Positions 25,985 through 35,683 of a stretch of 64,000 bases of DNA are shown here, one piece after another (the stretch's first letter is position 1; each line of letters opens with the position of its first letter). The stretch is from the NCBI GenBank assembly GCA_026388545.1, contig JAPLJS010000027.1:16684-80683 (forward strand). Reading direction: 5' to 3'. Origin of the DNA: Deltaproteobacteria bacterium (GTDB lineage: Bacteria; Desulfobacterota; Syntrophia; Syntrophales; UBA2185). The notes below the pieces were generated by a model. That model was not told the origin of the DNA. It searched no databases and worked only from the letters and a program-made list of their open reading frames with translations. A program made the translations under genes and the position numbers.

Positions 25985-27142
25985 TTATGGGGTAGGTGAT
26001 GTATTATCTCTTAATGCACATGGGCTTGGTACGTTTGTTATTTGAACCCTACCATCCCTGGCTATTCCCCCCGGGACACTCCAGTCCGTTGTCCCAGCAT
26101 CAACAGAAATCGGTGGATTATTGGGCGACATGTTGAAGGTGATAGGAGTACCGCATTGATTTGTTGTACACTGAGGAGTAGGTAGGAGTTGATAATCATA
26201 AAAAATAAGTGTACTTCCCTGGTAAATTTCAACATAACTTCCATTATTTATAGGTATTGATGGCCCACTTGATATGCTAACACACTTCGTCAATGTCGTA
26301 TAGTTCTGTATCCTGATCTTTGTTTTCTGTGTCGTGCATACCTTATTGTATAAGTCACCGTACGTGAGTTCGCCAACCAAATCTCCATATGCAGTGCCAT
26401 TTTGTCTGGTGGCCATTTCATATTCGCGTGGTGAACCTGCAACGTTCTTACCGCTCAATCCGGGCGGAGCATTGAAGACGTTGTCGACGGATGTCTGGCT
26501 GATGACACTGGCGGCAACACCGTAGCCCTGACCTGCTGCACCGATCTGGCCGTTATCCGCGGCGTCGTTCTGGTTCGTAACGCAAGGCACCCTCAGGACA
26601 CCTGTATCCGTCGCATGATTCAAATATTCAAACAAAGCACCGCAAAATGTATCCAGTGTAGTGTTAGTCAGCCCCCCCTGTGCTCCTCCCACGGTGTCGT
26701 AACTGACATCGTAGAAAAATACGTTGCCGAAGGAATCCTTGCCTCCCGGCAACTGGAGCTGCAGGGTCTGATAAGGCAAGAAGCATGGCGGGTTTGCGCA
26801 GGTATTGCAACTGCAATTCGTGCCACAAGTCGCAGGGTCAGGGTTTGATACACCTGTGTTGTTCGGAGGGATTGTTATATCGGGACAGGGGAGCCTGCCG
26901 TTTGCTATGGCAAAATATATGACGGAATTTTTGATATTATCCAGGTTGGTTTTCGTCGCAGATAATCTTGCACTTCCGATGGAAGATCGCCAGATTGTAA
27001 CACTCGCCCCCAGGATCAATCCGATGATGACCAGGACTATGGAAATCTCGACTAATGAAAACCCTTTTTTCTCCCGGAACAACCGCGACAAAGCATACAC
27101 TTTGGTGATGGTAAGGATTTTGTGAAACACTGCAGTTGTCAT
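25985..27142 (-). CDS. large prepilin-like protein with N-terminal methylation motif
   Basis: A 385-residue protein with a type IV prepilin leader: after about 26 residues comes KKG|FSLVEISIVLVIIGLILG, with Glu at +5 and a long hydrophobic helix. The large C-terminal domain is rich in cysteine in one patch (CGTNCSCNTCANPPC), hinting at disulfides or metal binding. GGAG precedes the ATG. It is much longer than a major pilin and may be a minor or tip pilin. It lies downstream of the smaller prepilin, beyond a terminator. Confidence 0.85.
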   Translation of the reverse strand: MTTAVFHKILTITKVYALSRLFREKKGFSLVEISIVLVIIGLILGASVTIWRSSIGSARLSATKTNLDNIKNSVIYFAIANGRLPCPDITIPPNNTGVSNPDPATCGTNCSCNTCANPPCFLPYQTLQLQLPGGKDSFGNVFFYDVSYDTVGGAQGGLTNTTLDTFCGALFEYLNHATDTGVLRVPCVTNQNDAADNGQIGAAGQGYGVAASVISQTSVDNVFNAPPGLSGKNVAGSPREYEMATRQNGTAYGDLVGELTYGDLYNKVCTTQKTKIRIQNYTTLTKCVSISSGPSIPINNGSYVEIYQGSTLIFYDYQLLPTPQCTTNQCGTPITFNMSPNNPPISVDAGTTDWSVPGGIARDGRVQITNVPSPCALRDNTSPTP

Positions 27143-27220
27143 TATAGCTCCACAACGATCATTAAACAGTTATTATATTAACCTCAGAAGGTTAACAAAG
27201 TCAAAGAAATATCATTATAA

Positions 27221-27248
27221 AAAAAGGGAAGACGAATCTTCCCTTTTT
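27221..27248. terminator. terminator after the small prepilin gene
   Basis: AAAAAGGGAAGA (27221-27232) and TCTTCCCTTTTT (27237-27248) form a perfect 12-base stem with a CGAA loop, ending in a T run on either strand. It is 97 bases past the stop of the prepilin at 27345-27986 and would isolate that gene as a single transcript. Confidence 0.88.
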
Positions 27249-27344
27249 AATTTCATGAGGAATAAAGAGTTTAAGTCTCTGTCTTTAGACTTGAAATGTT
27301 TACAGCTTTAATCCTATCTGAAAGAAATCTGTCGTTACAGCAAT

Positions 27345-27986
27345 TTAGAGCTTGAAAAACTCACTCATAGTGGTTTCAGTTACCGGCGCCGCAAAAGCTT
27401 GGAGACAACGAATCGATCCGGTTAATGCATCTCCGTCATCATTTTGTACATCAAGGATTTGCGCTACGTTTTCAGGGGTTCTGGAAACTCCAATCCAGTT
27501 CACCGTCAGGCCCTGGACGGCGACATTGGCTGCACCAATGGTTCCGCCGTATGGGTGAGTTGGATTCAAACGGCTTGTACCGGCAACAGCCGGTCCGGAA
27601 AGTATTTGGGAAAGTCTTAAATGCTCCCATATAGCGCAGGTTTCAGATGCAGTTCCGGCAGCACAGGTAAACATTGTGCCGGGAGCTGGATTTGTTCCCA
27701 CGGCGCCGCCATCAATAAGGCCGTTTCCGTTTCCGTTAAATGTTCCCGGCCATCTGGTTGTCGCCGTATTATCATCGCCCGGATACTTTTGATACCTATC
27801 GTAATAAGTATAAATGGCGGCTGCAATTTCCTTTTGAGAATTGTACAACCTTTTCATTTTCGCGTTGTTGATAAGTTCCTGGCCTTTGATGACACCTGCA
27901 AGAATGAGCCCGATGATCACCAGTACGATAGCCAGTTCAACAAGGGTAAACCCCCTGTCATTCCTGAGTTTTCTAAAATTGAACAT
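27345..27986 (-). CDS. type IV prepilin / MshA-like pilin
   Basis: The 213-residue protein has a short leader ending RNDRG, then FTLVELAIVLVIIGLILAG, the classic class III signal with Glu at +5. The head domain includes KEIAAAIYTYYDRYQKYPGD, which resembles MSHA-type and pseudopilin structural subunits. It has its own promoter (28043-28071), a strong AGGAG site and its own terminator, which suits a highly expressed structural pilin. Likely assembled by the machinery at 31.6-39.6 kb. Confidence 0.9.
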   Translation of the reverse strand: MFNFRKLRNDRGFTLVELAIVLVIIGLILAGVIKGQELINNAKMKRLYNSQKEIAAAIYTYYDRYQKYPGDDNTATTRWPGTFNGNGNGLIDGGAVGTNPAPGTMFTCAAGTASETCAIWEHLRLSQILSGPAVAGTSRLNPTHPYGGTIGAANVAVQGLTVNWIGVSRTPENVAQILDVQNDDGDALTGSIRCLQAFAAPVTETTMSEFFKL

Positions 27987-28042
27987 TATTCGTCTCCTTT
28001 TTTTCTTTTGTTATATATCGGCGGTTATATTTTATTGCTTTA

Positions 28043-28071
28043 ATTTTAAGTCGTTAAAGATGACTTTTCAA
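28043..28071 (-). promoter_or_regulatory. sigma70-type promoter of the prepilin gene
   Basis: Minus-strand TTGAAA (28066-28071) and TAAAAT (28043-28048) are 17 bases apart, about 50 bases before the prepilin ATG. Confidence 0.6.
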
Positions 28072-28084
28072 GAGTAAAAGAATT

Positions 28085-29155
28085 TTACATCTCTTCATGT
28101 GTGGGGAGAACAACCTCAAACGCCGCGCCGATTGCCTGAGGAAGAACATGGATGTCCCCCTTCATGGCATGAGCCATGTTTTTTGCCTGAAACAGGCCGA
28201 TACCAAGCCCTCCTCCCTTTGTGGAGTAGAAGGGTTCAAATAAACGGGTACTGTCTTTTATAGAACTTCCCGTATCCGAGATCATGATTTTTACATTATT
28301 TCCGTCCGCAGTAATATCGATATAGCAGTTTAGATCAGGCTCCTCGAGAGATTTATCATAGATATTCTTAAGAAGGTTATCGAAAATAGAGATGACCTTG
28401 TATTCCTCGGCAGTGATTGACCCTTCTCCTTTTATCGTACAGGTGAGATGGTAGTGTTTTGTGAGATTTTCCAGCAGGGCTTTTACGTCAATTGATATTT
28501 TATCGGATTTCTCGATATCGGTTTCCTTTTTCATTTCCAGAAGGCTGATAATCTTAGCCCCACGCCGGGACTGCGCGGGAAGGGTTTCCCTCAGATAAGA
28601 AATAAAGCGTTCCTGTCTCTGGGGAGTTTCTAAATGCTGCACGTTGTACGACAGAAACTCGATGAACTGAGCGATGTTTTTAACGTCATGGAGAATAAAA
28701 GTTTGGAGTTGTGAAAATTTATAAAAGGCTTCATGAATAACTTTAATCTTAATGAGGACATCCATTTCTATGAGGAAAGAGAGTATTTCAAGGATAATCA
28801 TATTCAGAAAATATTGTTCGCCCTGTGAATGACGCGGGACGATTCCTATCATTATCCGGTAATCACCTCTCTCAATGTTTTTCTTCATTGAATCATTGCT
28901 CAAGGTTGCCTTGTGCGTAAGAGAAGCATTCAGGTAGTGGATATCATAAAATATATCGTCAATTTTTATTTTTTTTAGCACAGGAACGACATCCGGTAAA
29001 AAGCGGTGGAGGTCGTAGTCGAGTTGTGTGTTAAGATCGATGAATTCGAGTATGCCACGGATGGCCTTTTGAGTAAGGCGCCGGATATAGATAAGGACGC
29101 CGATGATAACGAAACCGGCGAATATAAAAAAAGGATAGATATACTCAATCGTCAT
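28085..29155 (-). CDS. membrane-anchored histidine kinase, PrsK-like
   Basis: About 356 residues: one N-terminal membrane helix, a region lacking a known sensor fold, then a divergent HisKA with histidine in FILHDVKNIAQFIEFL and a HATPase domain (IFDNLLKNIYD, ISDTGSSIKD, GGLGIGLFQAKNMA). The HDxKN phospho-acceptor form is typical of PrsK-type kinases. It overlaps the regulator stop by 11 bases at ATG 29155; a TTG at 29173 is possible but less likely. Probably the cognate kinase of the next gene. Confidence 0.88.
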   Translation of the reverse strand: MTIEYIYPFFIFAGFVIIGVLIYIRRLTQKAIRGILEFIDLNTQLDYDLHRFLPDVVPVLKKIKIDDIFYDIHYLNASLTHKATLSNDSMKKNIERGDYRIMIGIVPRHSQGEQYFLNMIILEILSFLIEMDVLIKIKVIHEAFYKFSQLQTFILHDVKNIAQFIEFLSYNVQHLETPQRQERFISYLRETLPAQSRRGAKIISLLEMKKETDIEKSDKISIDVKALLENLTKHYHLTCTIKGEGSITAEEYKVISIFDNLLKNIYDKSLEEPDLNCYIDITADGNNVKIMISDTGSSIKDSTRLFEPFYSTKGGGLGIGLFQAKNMAHAMKGDIHVLPQAIGAAFEVVLPTHEEM

Positions 29156-29744
29156 CGGTTCTTTTAACGCCAAACTTTCTCAAGAAATAATAGAGGCTTT
29201 CTCTTTTTACGCCCAGGATTTTCGCTGATTGGTAAACATTGAAGTTTGTATCCCTCAGTATCCTCAAAATAATGCTCTTGTCTGCCTCATCCCGTAACGT
29301 CTGGAGACCTTTTCCCATCTCCACATCTAATGAAATCTTTTTAATACCCTGCTTTTCAAGTTGCTCTTCCGTTTCCTTAAAGAGCAGAGCCCTTTCGACA
29401 GAGTAGTGAATTTTCTCCATGTTGGCAGGTTTCAAGAGGTAGTCGAAGGCTCCTGATTTAATAGCTTCAAGGGCAATACCTTCCGTCCTCTGTCCGGTGA
29501 GTATGATCACCTTGCACGTGTATTTACTAAGTATGTGATTGAGAACTTTTAACCCTTCATCCGGTGTACCTTCATGTGGCGGCAATCCCAGGTCAAGGAT
29601 AACAACATCGATTTTATTGTTTTTCAGCGCGTCGATGGCCTCCTTTTGATTTCCGGCCTCTACTATGCTAAAGGCGCTTTCCAGCGAAAAGCAGATCTGC
29701 TTTCGTAGGGCTGTATCATCTTCCACTAAAAGGATAGAAACCAT
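29145..29744 (-). CDS. response regulator with Fis-type helix-turn-helix
   Basis: This 199-residue regulator has a receiver domain (LLVEDDTALRK, aspartate in VVILDLGLPPHEG, Thr in VIILTGQR, Lys in YLLKPANMEK) joined by a short linker to a C-terminal Fis-type helix-turn-helix (VYQSAKILGVKRESLYYFLRKFG). The AAA+ sigma54 domain found in NtrC/PrsR relatives is absent, so it is not expected to activate sigma54 itself. It overlaps its kinase and lies just upstream of the prepilin gene, a plausible target. Confidence 0.92.
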   Translation of the reverse strand: MVSILLVEDDTALRKQICFSLESAFSIVEAGNQKEAIDALKNNKIDVVILDLGLPPHEGTPDEGLKVLNHILSKYTCKVIILTGQRTEGIALEAIKSGAFDYLLKPANMEKIHYSVERALLFKETEEQLEKQGIKKISLDVEMGKGLQTLRDEADKSIILRILRDTNFNVYQSAKILGVKRESLYYFLRKFGVKRTDDD

Positions 29745-29874
29745 GATTTACTCCGTCAAATGAGTTTTAAATAGTCTGCTTAAATAACTAATTGAAATGA
29801 AAATATTTTGCAATTATAATTTTCTATGGTATCTTGCCTCGGCAACTGATACAAATCTGAACCCCGTTGGAAGT

Positions 29875-30447
29875 ATGCGTGTACAAAAGAGCTTTTATAG
29901 AATGATTACCCAAACAGCACCGGTACTGATAGTTACAATCTGCGTCCTTTTTCTGATCCTTTTTCCGATTACGGTGGAAGCTTTCTGTTTTGAGGAGGCC
30001 GGCAGAGCGCATGGCGTGAGTCATGAGCTTCTCCAATCGATTGCCCGGGTTGAATCCGGCTTGAATTCTGAGGCTGTAAACATCAATAGAAATGGTTCAA
30101 CAGATTTGGGGCTTATGCAGATAAACTCTGCATGGATTGATGTTATGCACCTGAACAGGGAAGAACTTATTTCCAATCCTTGCTATAATGTTAAGGTCGG
30201 CGCCGGTATCCTCAGGCAATGTATCGACAGAAATGGTTATACGTGGGAAGCTGTTGGATGTTACAATGCGAAGAGCAAAGGCAAACGGGTCGGTTATTCA
30301 TGGAAGATTTTTCGTGAACTGAAGAAAGAAAAGGCACGTAAGATAGCAAAGAAGAGGGAGTCTCAGCCTGAGAGCTTACGCTCAGGTCAATCACTGCATT
30401 TCAGGGTGAGAGATGTGGAAAAGCCTATAGTGAATGGAGAACCATGA
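29875..30447 (+). CDS. exported lytic transglycosylase, IagB/pilus type
   Basis: A small SLT protein of about 190 residues with an N-terminal signal segment (VLIVTICVLFLILFPITVEA) and a catalytic Glu in IARVESGLNS, then STDLGLMQINSAW and AVGCYNAKSKG. IagB/PilT-associated enzymes of this size open peptidoglycan for secretion or pilus systems. The start is uncertain: ATG 29875 has GGAAG very close, ATG 29902 is also possible, and the frame opens at 29797. It overlaps the TPR gene by four bases. Confidence 0.85.
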   Translation: MRVQKSFYRMITQTAPVLIVTICVLFLILFPITVEAFCFEEAGRAHGVSHELLQSIARVESGLNSEAVNINRNGSTDLGLMQINSAWIDVMHLNREELISNPCYNVKVGAGILRQCIDRNGYTWEAVGCYNAKSKGKRVGYSWKIFRELKKEKARKIAKKRESQPESLRSGQSLHFRVRDVEKPIVNGEP

Positions 30448-31532
30448 GTCTCATTACGGACTTACTTTCTAAAGTCAAGCAGCATGAATCTAAAAGGGAT
30501 GTTCCGCCGATCCTGAAAGATGCCGTAGTTCAATCAACGGCAGAGAGGCGAACCAGAAAAAAGCTGACGCTTGCTCTTGTTATTGTGCTTGTATTTGTTG
30601 CTGTGGGATTTGGAGCAGTCTACCTTATCGAGTACCTGAAAGAACCATCAGCAGTTACACGTATGTCCGTGAGGACCGCGCCAGCCGTTCAGCCGTCTCC
30701 ACAGATAACGGCGCCATCGCAACAGCCTCAGTCTGAAGTCAGGACATTTGCAGCAACCTCCGTGGATCAAAAGGTAACGGAAACTGCAGTTACGCCTGAA
30801 CAGAAAAGAGATTCTTTAACGCATTCTCGTGGAAAAAAAATCATAACAAAAAAATATGCCCAAGGGATTAACCCGAAGACGGCAGGCAAATTGAGGGAAA
30901 TGAAACAGCATAAGGCAACATCCGGTATGGATAGACAAGAACAGGAAGAGGGAGTCGAAAAAATATCCGGACAGGACAAAGATGCTTATCTTTATGGCGC
31001 AAGGACTTATGAAATGCAGGGGAAATATCGCCAAGCCCTCTCATACTATAAAAAAGTACTCACGGTGGAACCGAATAATTATGTCGTTATGAATAATATT
31101 TCCGGTATGCTCATTTATTTAAGTTCATATGAGGAAGCCATACGGTATGCCCAAAAGGCACTTAATATCAAAAAAGACTATGTTTCTCCTTTGATTAATA
31201 TGGGCATCAGTTACGGCCACCTTGGCAAATATTCCGAGAGCGAGAGTTATTTCCGAAGGGCCTTAACAGTGGAACCGTCAAACAGCCTTGCTCTGTTGAA
31301 CCTTGGGCTCCTCTATGAAAAGCAGAGTATCTTCGATAAAGCCAATCAGCACTATATGAAACTTACTGACGCGGGAGATGCTCAGGGTTATTTAGGTCTT
31401 GCGCGAATTGCCGAGAAACAAAAAAAAGTTACGGATGCAATTTATTTTTACAGAATGGTTATATCGACGGATACTGTAGATCCTCAAATTGTAAATACGG
31501 CAAACGAAAGGTTATTGCAGCTGACGAAGTGA
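30444..31532 (+). CDS. TPR protein with single membrane anchor, MshN-like
   Basis: The 362-residue protein has a short cytoplasmic head, one membrane helix (about residues 42-63), a proline/glutamine-rich stretch, and at least four tetratricopeptide repeats (for example AYLYGARTYEMQGKYRQALS and LNLGLLYEKQSIFDKANQH). This is the layout of MshN and related pilus-assembly scaffold proteins. It is translationally coupled to the transglycosylase and lies next to, but on the opposite strand from, the assembly operon. Confidence 0.85.
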   Translation: MSLITDLLSKVKQHESKRDVPPILKDAVVQSTAERRTRKKLTLALVIVLVFVAVGFGAVYLIEYLKEPSAVTRMSVRTAPAVQPSPQITAPSQQPQSEVRTFAATSVDQKVTETAVTPEQKRDSLTHSRGKKIITKKYAQGINPKTAGKLREMKQHKATSGMDRQEQEEGVEKISGQDKDAYLYGARTYEMQGKYRQALSYYKKVLTVEPNNYVVMNNISGMLIYLSSYEEAIRYAQKALNIKKDYVSPLINMGISYGHLGKYSESESYFRRALTVEPSNSLALLNLGLLYEKQSIFDKANQHYMKLTDAGDAQGYLGLARIAEKQKKVTDAIYFYRMVISTDTVDPQIVNTANERLLQLTK

Positions 31533-31582
31533 TAATCGGTAAATAAGAAATAAACGGAAATGGCGGCTTATATACAAAGTCG

Positions 31583-32776
31583 TCATCGAAGGGAACTGAC
31601 GCTGACTATGTACGATGCAATCCAGTACTCGCCACTATCAGGCACCCGTAATTTGTACCACTTGTTTCCGCCCGATTCGGTCCATTCCTCGATAACCTCA
31701 AAACGATCACCCTTGGCGACGATACTCGCTATACCTGCCTGAAGAGACGGCCCTTCCCGCAATCGGGCGGCCCGCACAGTTACGGTTGCCATTTTTTGAC
31801 GAGCGACGGTGCTGTCTGGTTTGATAGATGATTGTATCGGGGTTTGAATCGAATTACCGTTGCGTTGAAATGTATTATAGCCGAAGAGTAAAACCAAACC
31901 GGCGCAGATCAGTAGAATAATAACGGCAACTGCGTATTGAAACATCCTATGCCGGGAGGACATTTTCAGTTGGGTATCCAGAGTATGTTTAACCGTATCC
32001 AGCACGTGTCTCTTATGAATATGGTGGCTTGTACCGATATAGGCTATCATCATGGCCCTTGAGGCGGTGAGATTGATTAATCGAGGAACGCCACCGGAGA
32101 GCTTATGTGTTAACTTTTTTGCTTTTTCGTCGAATATGGCGGAACCTTTACCTGCCTTAATCAACCTGAAGGTGATATAATCGTACGTTTCCAACGCTGT
32201 GAGAGGCCTCAATGTTGCCCTGATCGAAATCCTCTGGTCCAACTGCCGTAACCCTTCGGAATGTAATCTTCTTTGAAGCTCGGGTTGCCCGACAAGAATA
32301 ATTTGCAGGAGTTTTTCCTTTTCAGTCTCTAAATTTGACAGCAGTCTCAACTCTTCCAGAGAACCGTCGGATAGATTCTGGGCTTCATCCACAATTATGA
32401 TTACTCTTTTACCTGCAAGGGATTGATTTATGAGGAAGTCTCTAAAAACTTTTATCATTTCGTTCTTGTTTGTTGTTTCAAGATAAATATTTAAATCATC
32501 CAGGATAGCCTGCAACAGTTCCTCCGGGGAAAGCCTCGGTGTCATAATCAGGGCAATTTCCGCCTTTTCCTTCCACCGATCAATAAATATCTTGAGGATC
32601 GTCGTCTTTCCCGTTCCCGGTTCACCGATGATAAGAGAAAAACCCTCCTTCTGCTCCACGGCATAATCCAGGGATGCCAGAACATCATTATGCATTTTTG
32701 AGGGGTAGAAGTAGTGTGAATCCGGCGTAAGTCCGAACGGATCTTCGTTGAGATTAAAGAACTCTAAGTAATCCAT
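31583..32776 (-). CDS. ExeA/MshM-like AAA ATPase with C-terminal SH3 domain
   Basis: A 397-residue protein starting MDYLEFFNLNEDPFGLTPD, typical of ExeA/MshM. It has Walker A GEPGTGKTT and Walker B VIIIVDEAQN, a membrane helix at about 278-296 and a bacterial SH3 domain at the end (VRAARLREGPSLQAGIASI, WYKLRV, YWIASYI). ExeA proteins place secretins in the cell wall, and the SH3 domain would bind peptidoglycan. It is the last gene of the pilus operon, 9 bases after the platform gene. Confidence 0.9.
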   Translation of the reverse strand: MDYLEFFNLNEDPFGLTPDSHYFYPSKMHNDVLASLDYAVEQKEGFSLIIGEPGTGKTTILKIFIDRWKEKAEIALIMTPRLSPEELLQAILDDLNIYLETTNKNEMIKVFRDFLINQSLAGKRVIIIVDEAQNLSDGSLEELRLLSNLETEKEKLLQIILVGQPELQRRLHSEGLRQLDQRISIRATLRPLTALETYDYITFRLIKAGKGSAIFDEKAKKLTHKLSGGVPRLINLTASRAMMIAYIGTSHHIHKRHVLDTVKHTLDTQLKMSSRHRMFQYAVAVIILLICAGLVLLFGYNTFQRNGNSIQTPIQSSIKPDSTVARQKMATVTVRAARLREGPSLQAGIASIVAKGDRFEVIEEWTESGGNKWYKLRVPDSGEYWIASYIVSVSSLR

Positions 32777-32785
32777 AATCAGTTA

Positions 32786-34000
32786 CTATCCGGCGAGTTT
32801 GGTAAAAACATCATACATGGGTAGCAGAACGCCTGCAACCATAAGCCCCATGAGACATCCCAGGGTTATTATGAGAATGGGTTCAATCATCTTGCCCACT
32901 TTATCGGAGAAGTCATCCACCAGTTTGTAGTAGTGTGTAGCGAGAAAACCAAACTGCTTGTCGAGGTTACCACTTGACTCACCGATAGCTACCATCCTGA
33001 TGAACAATGGTGGGAATATGCTGTGGGCGCTCAACGAATCCGAAATTCTATTTCCCGCCACAATGTTCATCTTTGAGTCAAGTATTGCTTTTTTGAAGAC
33101 TTCGTTTCCCATGACCTCAGCGGCAATCTCTAAAGATCGATCAATTGTAATTCCCGCTGTAATCAGTAATCTTAATTGTTCTGAGAAAAGAGCAAGCAGT
33201 TTATTATAGGTGAGGAGTCTGATAATGGGGGTTTTTATTTTTATGTAGTCCAGGTAGTATCGTGTTACAGGCCTCAATTTCATGGCCTGCAGGACGAAAA
33301 AAATCAATACGGGAATGATTGGGAAGATGTACCAATACTGTTCGGTAAATTTGCTCAACTCGTAGAGTATTTTTGTTAGCAGAGGCATTTTGACACCTAA
33401 GTCACGAATAACCTGCATGATTTTTGGCAAGACATATGCAAGCCAGAAAATGACGGCAGCACCTGTCGTAATTAATGAGAATAAAGGGTAGATGAGGGCC
33501 CGCTTTACTGTGGAGGCAAGATCTTGTAACTTCTGAAGATGCTCAGCGACTTCCGAGAGGCTTTCTTCTAAACGTCCTGTTTCCTCTCCGACTCTCACCA
33601 GCCTGATTAAAATGTCAGGAAATACCGCTTTATGAAGTTCCAGGGCATCGGAAAGTCTGGCGCCCATTTCTATGTTTTTTTTGATATCACTGATGGTGGC
33701 CTTTAAGTGTTCATTATCTATTGTGTCGATAATGTCATCAATTGCGGTAAGGATCGGAACGCCGGCACGAATCATGATTGAAAGGTTCGATGAAAATTCA
33801 ATAATATCCTTTCTCCGGATTCTCCATGTGATGAATCTGTCAGTTATTTTTTTAAGTATTACGCTTGATTCTTTAACGTAAAGAACATATAAGCCTCGGG
33901 TTGTGAGATTTTCGTGTACTGAAGAGGTATTATCCGCTTCGAGGACGCCCCTAATGAGAGCGCCTTTGGCGTCCAATGCCTTATAGGAATAGCTGTTCAT
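32786..34000 (-). CDS. pilus inner-membrane platform protein, GspF/MshG type
   Basis: A 404-residue type II secretion F family protein with two homologous halves. Each has the pattern ELxxxxRVGEETGRLEESLSEVAEHL or MVAIGESSGNLDKQFGFLA, followed by membrane helices; three membrane segments are visible, the last at the C-terminus (IITLGCLMGLMVAGVLLPMY). It anchors the assembly ATPase. Start overlaps the ATPase stop by four bases. Confidence 0.95.
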   Translation of the reverse strand: MNSYSYKALDAKGALIRGVLEADNTSSVHENLTTRGLYVLYVKESSVILKKITDRFITWRIRRKDIIEFSSNLSIMIRAGVPILTAIDDIIDTIDNEHLKATISDIKKNIEMGARLSDALELHKAVFPDILIRLVRVGEETGRLEESLSEVAEHLQKLQDLASTVKRALIYPLFSLITTGAAVIFWLAYVLPKIMQVIRDLGVKMPLLTKILYELSKFTEQYWYIFPIIPVLIFFVLQAMKLRPVTRYYLDYIKIKTPIIRLLTYNKLLALFSEQLRLLITAGITIDRSLEIAAEVMGNEVFKKAILDSKMNIVAGNRISDSLSAHSIFPPLFIRMVAIGESSGNLDKQFGFLATHYYKLVDDFSDKVGKMIEPILIITLGCLMGLMVAGVLLPMYDVFTKLAG

Positions 34001-35643
34001 CCCGTCACCCTGAGTAATTCCTCGAAAGATATTATTCCCTGAGCAACCTTTCTCAGCCCGTCTTCTTTAAGTGGGACCATGCCCTTCCGTATGGCTGCTG
34101 ACTGTATGGCAGTGATAGGAATATCAGAATAGATCAATTCCCGTAACTCATTGTCGATGGTCAGAATTTCTCCTATAACCAACCTTCCTGCATAGCCGGA
34201 ACCGCTACACTTACTGCATCCAACACCCCTGTATGACTTGTCGATCTGTATGTTGTATTCTTTTAAAAGTTCATGATCTTCGTCTCTTAGGGCGTGCTCT
34301 GTTTTGCAGTACTGACATATCTTCCTTGCCAGTCTCTGTGCGATGATGGCAAGAAGTGATGATGATACGAGGAATTTATCCACCTGCAGATCCAGCAGCC
34401 GTGGTATGGATGTTACCGCATCATTTGAGTGAATGGTGGAAAGGACAAGATGGCCCGTGATTGATGTACGAACTGCTATCTTTGCTGTTTCTTCATCCCT
34501 GATTTCTCCGATAAGCATGACATCAGGATCCTGTCTCATGAAATTTCTTGCGGCGAAGGCAAAATCATATCCGGCCTTCACGTTTACCTGGGTCTGTCTC
34601 GTAAGACTTAACTTGTATTCAACGGGATCCTCGACGGTAATAACATTTCTCTCCAGGAGGTTAATTTCTCTGAGGGCGGCATACAGTGTGGTTGTCTTAC
34701 CGGAACCTGTTGGACCGGCAATGAGAATAACTCCATAGGGTTTTTGAAAAAGCGACCTTATTATTTTCACAATGTGCTCGTCAAATCCGAGTTTGTCAAT
34801 CCTGAGAAGGGGCCCTGTGCCAGCAAGAATCCTCATTACTACATTTTCGCCGTAGATGGTGGGTATAGTAGATACCCGGATATCGTATCCTTTATGAAGG
34901 AAATCAAATGTGAAAGAGCCGTCCTGAGGAAGTCGTGTTTCTGCAATATCGAGCTTGGATAGAATTTTTATCCTCGATACGCTGCCCGTATGAACGATGC
35001 GCGGAAGGGCATGCCCGTATTGTAATACCCCATCTATTCTGTAAAATATGTGAATAATATCTGATGCCGGTGTAATATGTATATCTGTCGCATTTCTTCG
35101 AATCCCGTCCATGAAAATGAGGTCAGTTAAGGATGTCACGGCTGCCCCACTCGCAGTTCTTGATTCTTTTATTTCTTTGAGGATTCTTTCTCTGTTCTGC
35201 TGGATCGGATTCTCGAGAAAAAAGTAGCCTTTCTCCAGAGACTCACGGAAATTGTCAGGGTCAACCATATATACTTTCGGTTGATTTTTAGTAATTGACG
35301 CAACTTTGTCAACGGCCACAATATTACTCGGATTGGTTACACCAATGCTCAACCTTCCTTCTGTGATTTCGATGGGAATGAAACCGGTTGTTTCCGCGAC
35401 TTCTTTTGGAAAAAGTATCAGGGCGTCTTCCGAAATAGGGTACTGACTCAGGTCGATGTATTCAACGCCCGCCTGTTCGGCTAAAGCCTGACCAAGTTCT
35501 TTCGATGATACAAAGCCTAACTTTACGATGGCATCACCGAGAAGCTCGCCGGTAATTTTTTGCTGGATAAGGGCAATCTGAAGCTGGTTTTCATTAATCA
35601 GGTTTTTTGACTGAAGGATTTCTCCAATCTTTACTGCTGCCAT
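33997..35643 (-). CDS. pilus assembly ATPase, GspE/PilB/MshE type
   Basis: A hexameric ATPase that powers pilus extension. The chosen ATG 35643 follows AAGGA by ten bases and gives 548 residues; the frame opens at 35697. The N-terminal MshEN domain has KIGEILQSKNLI. The motor domain shows Walker A GPTGSGKTTTLYA, Asp box MRQDPDVMLIGEIRDEETA and His box. A four-cysteine zinc site is present (CQYCKTEH and GCSKCSGSGY). MshEN domains in this family can bind c-di-GMP, which would fit the PilZ gene nearby. Confidence 0.96.
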   Translation of the reverse strand: MAAVKIGEILQSKNLINENQLQIALIQQKITGELLGDAIVKLGFVSSKELGQALAEQAGVEYIDLSQYPISEDALILFPKEVAETTGFIPIEITEGRLSIGVTNPSNIVAVDKVASITKNQPKVYMVDPDNFRESLEKGYFFLENPIQQNRERILKEIKESRTASGAAVTSLTDLIFMDGIRRNATDIHITPASDIIHIFYRIDGVLQYGHALPRIVHTGSVSRIKILSKLDIAETRLPQDGSFTFDFLHKGYDIRVSTIPTIYGENVVMRILAGTGPLLRIDKLGFDEHIVKIIRSLFQKPYGVILIAGPTGSGKTTTLYAALREINLLERNVITVEDPVEYKLSLTRQTQVNVKAGYDFAFAARNFMRQDPDVMLIGEIRDEETAKIAVRTSITGHLVLSTIHSNDAVTSIPRLLDLQVDKFLVSSSLLAIIAQRLARKICQYCKTEHALRDEDHELLKEYNIQIDKSYRGVGCSKCSGSGYAGRLVIGEILTIDNELRELIYSDIPITAIQSAAIRKGMVPLKEDGLRKVAQGIISFEELLRVTG

Positions 35644-35683
35644 ACTGTTTGCATCCTTATTGTTATGGTAAAGTACTGTTTTT

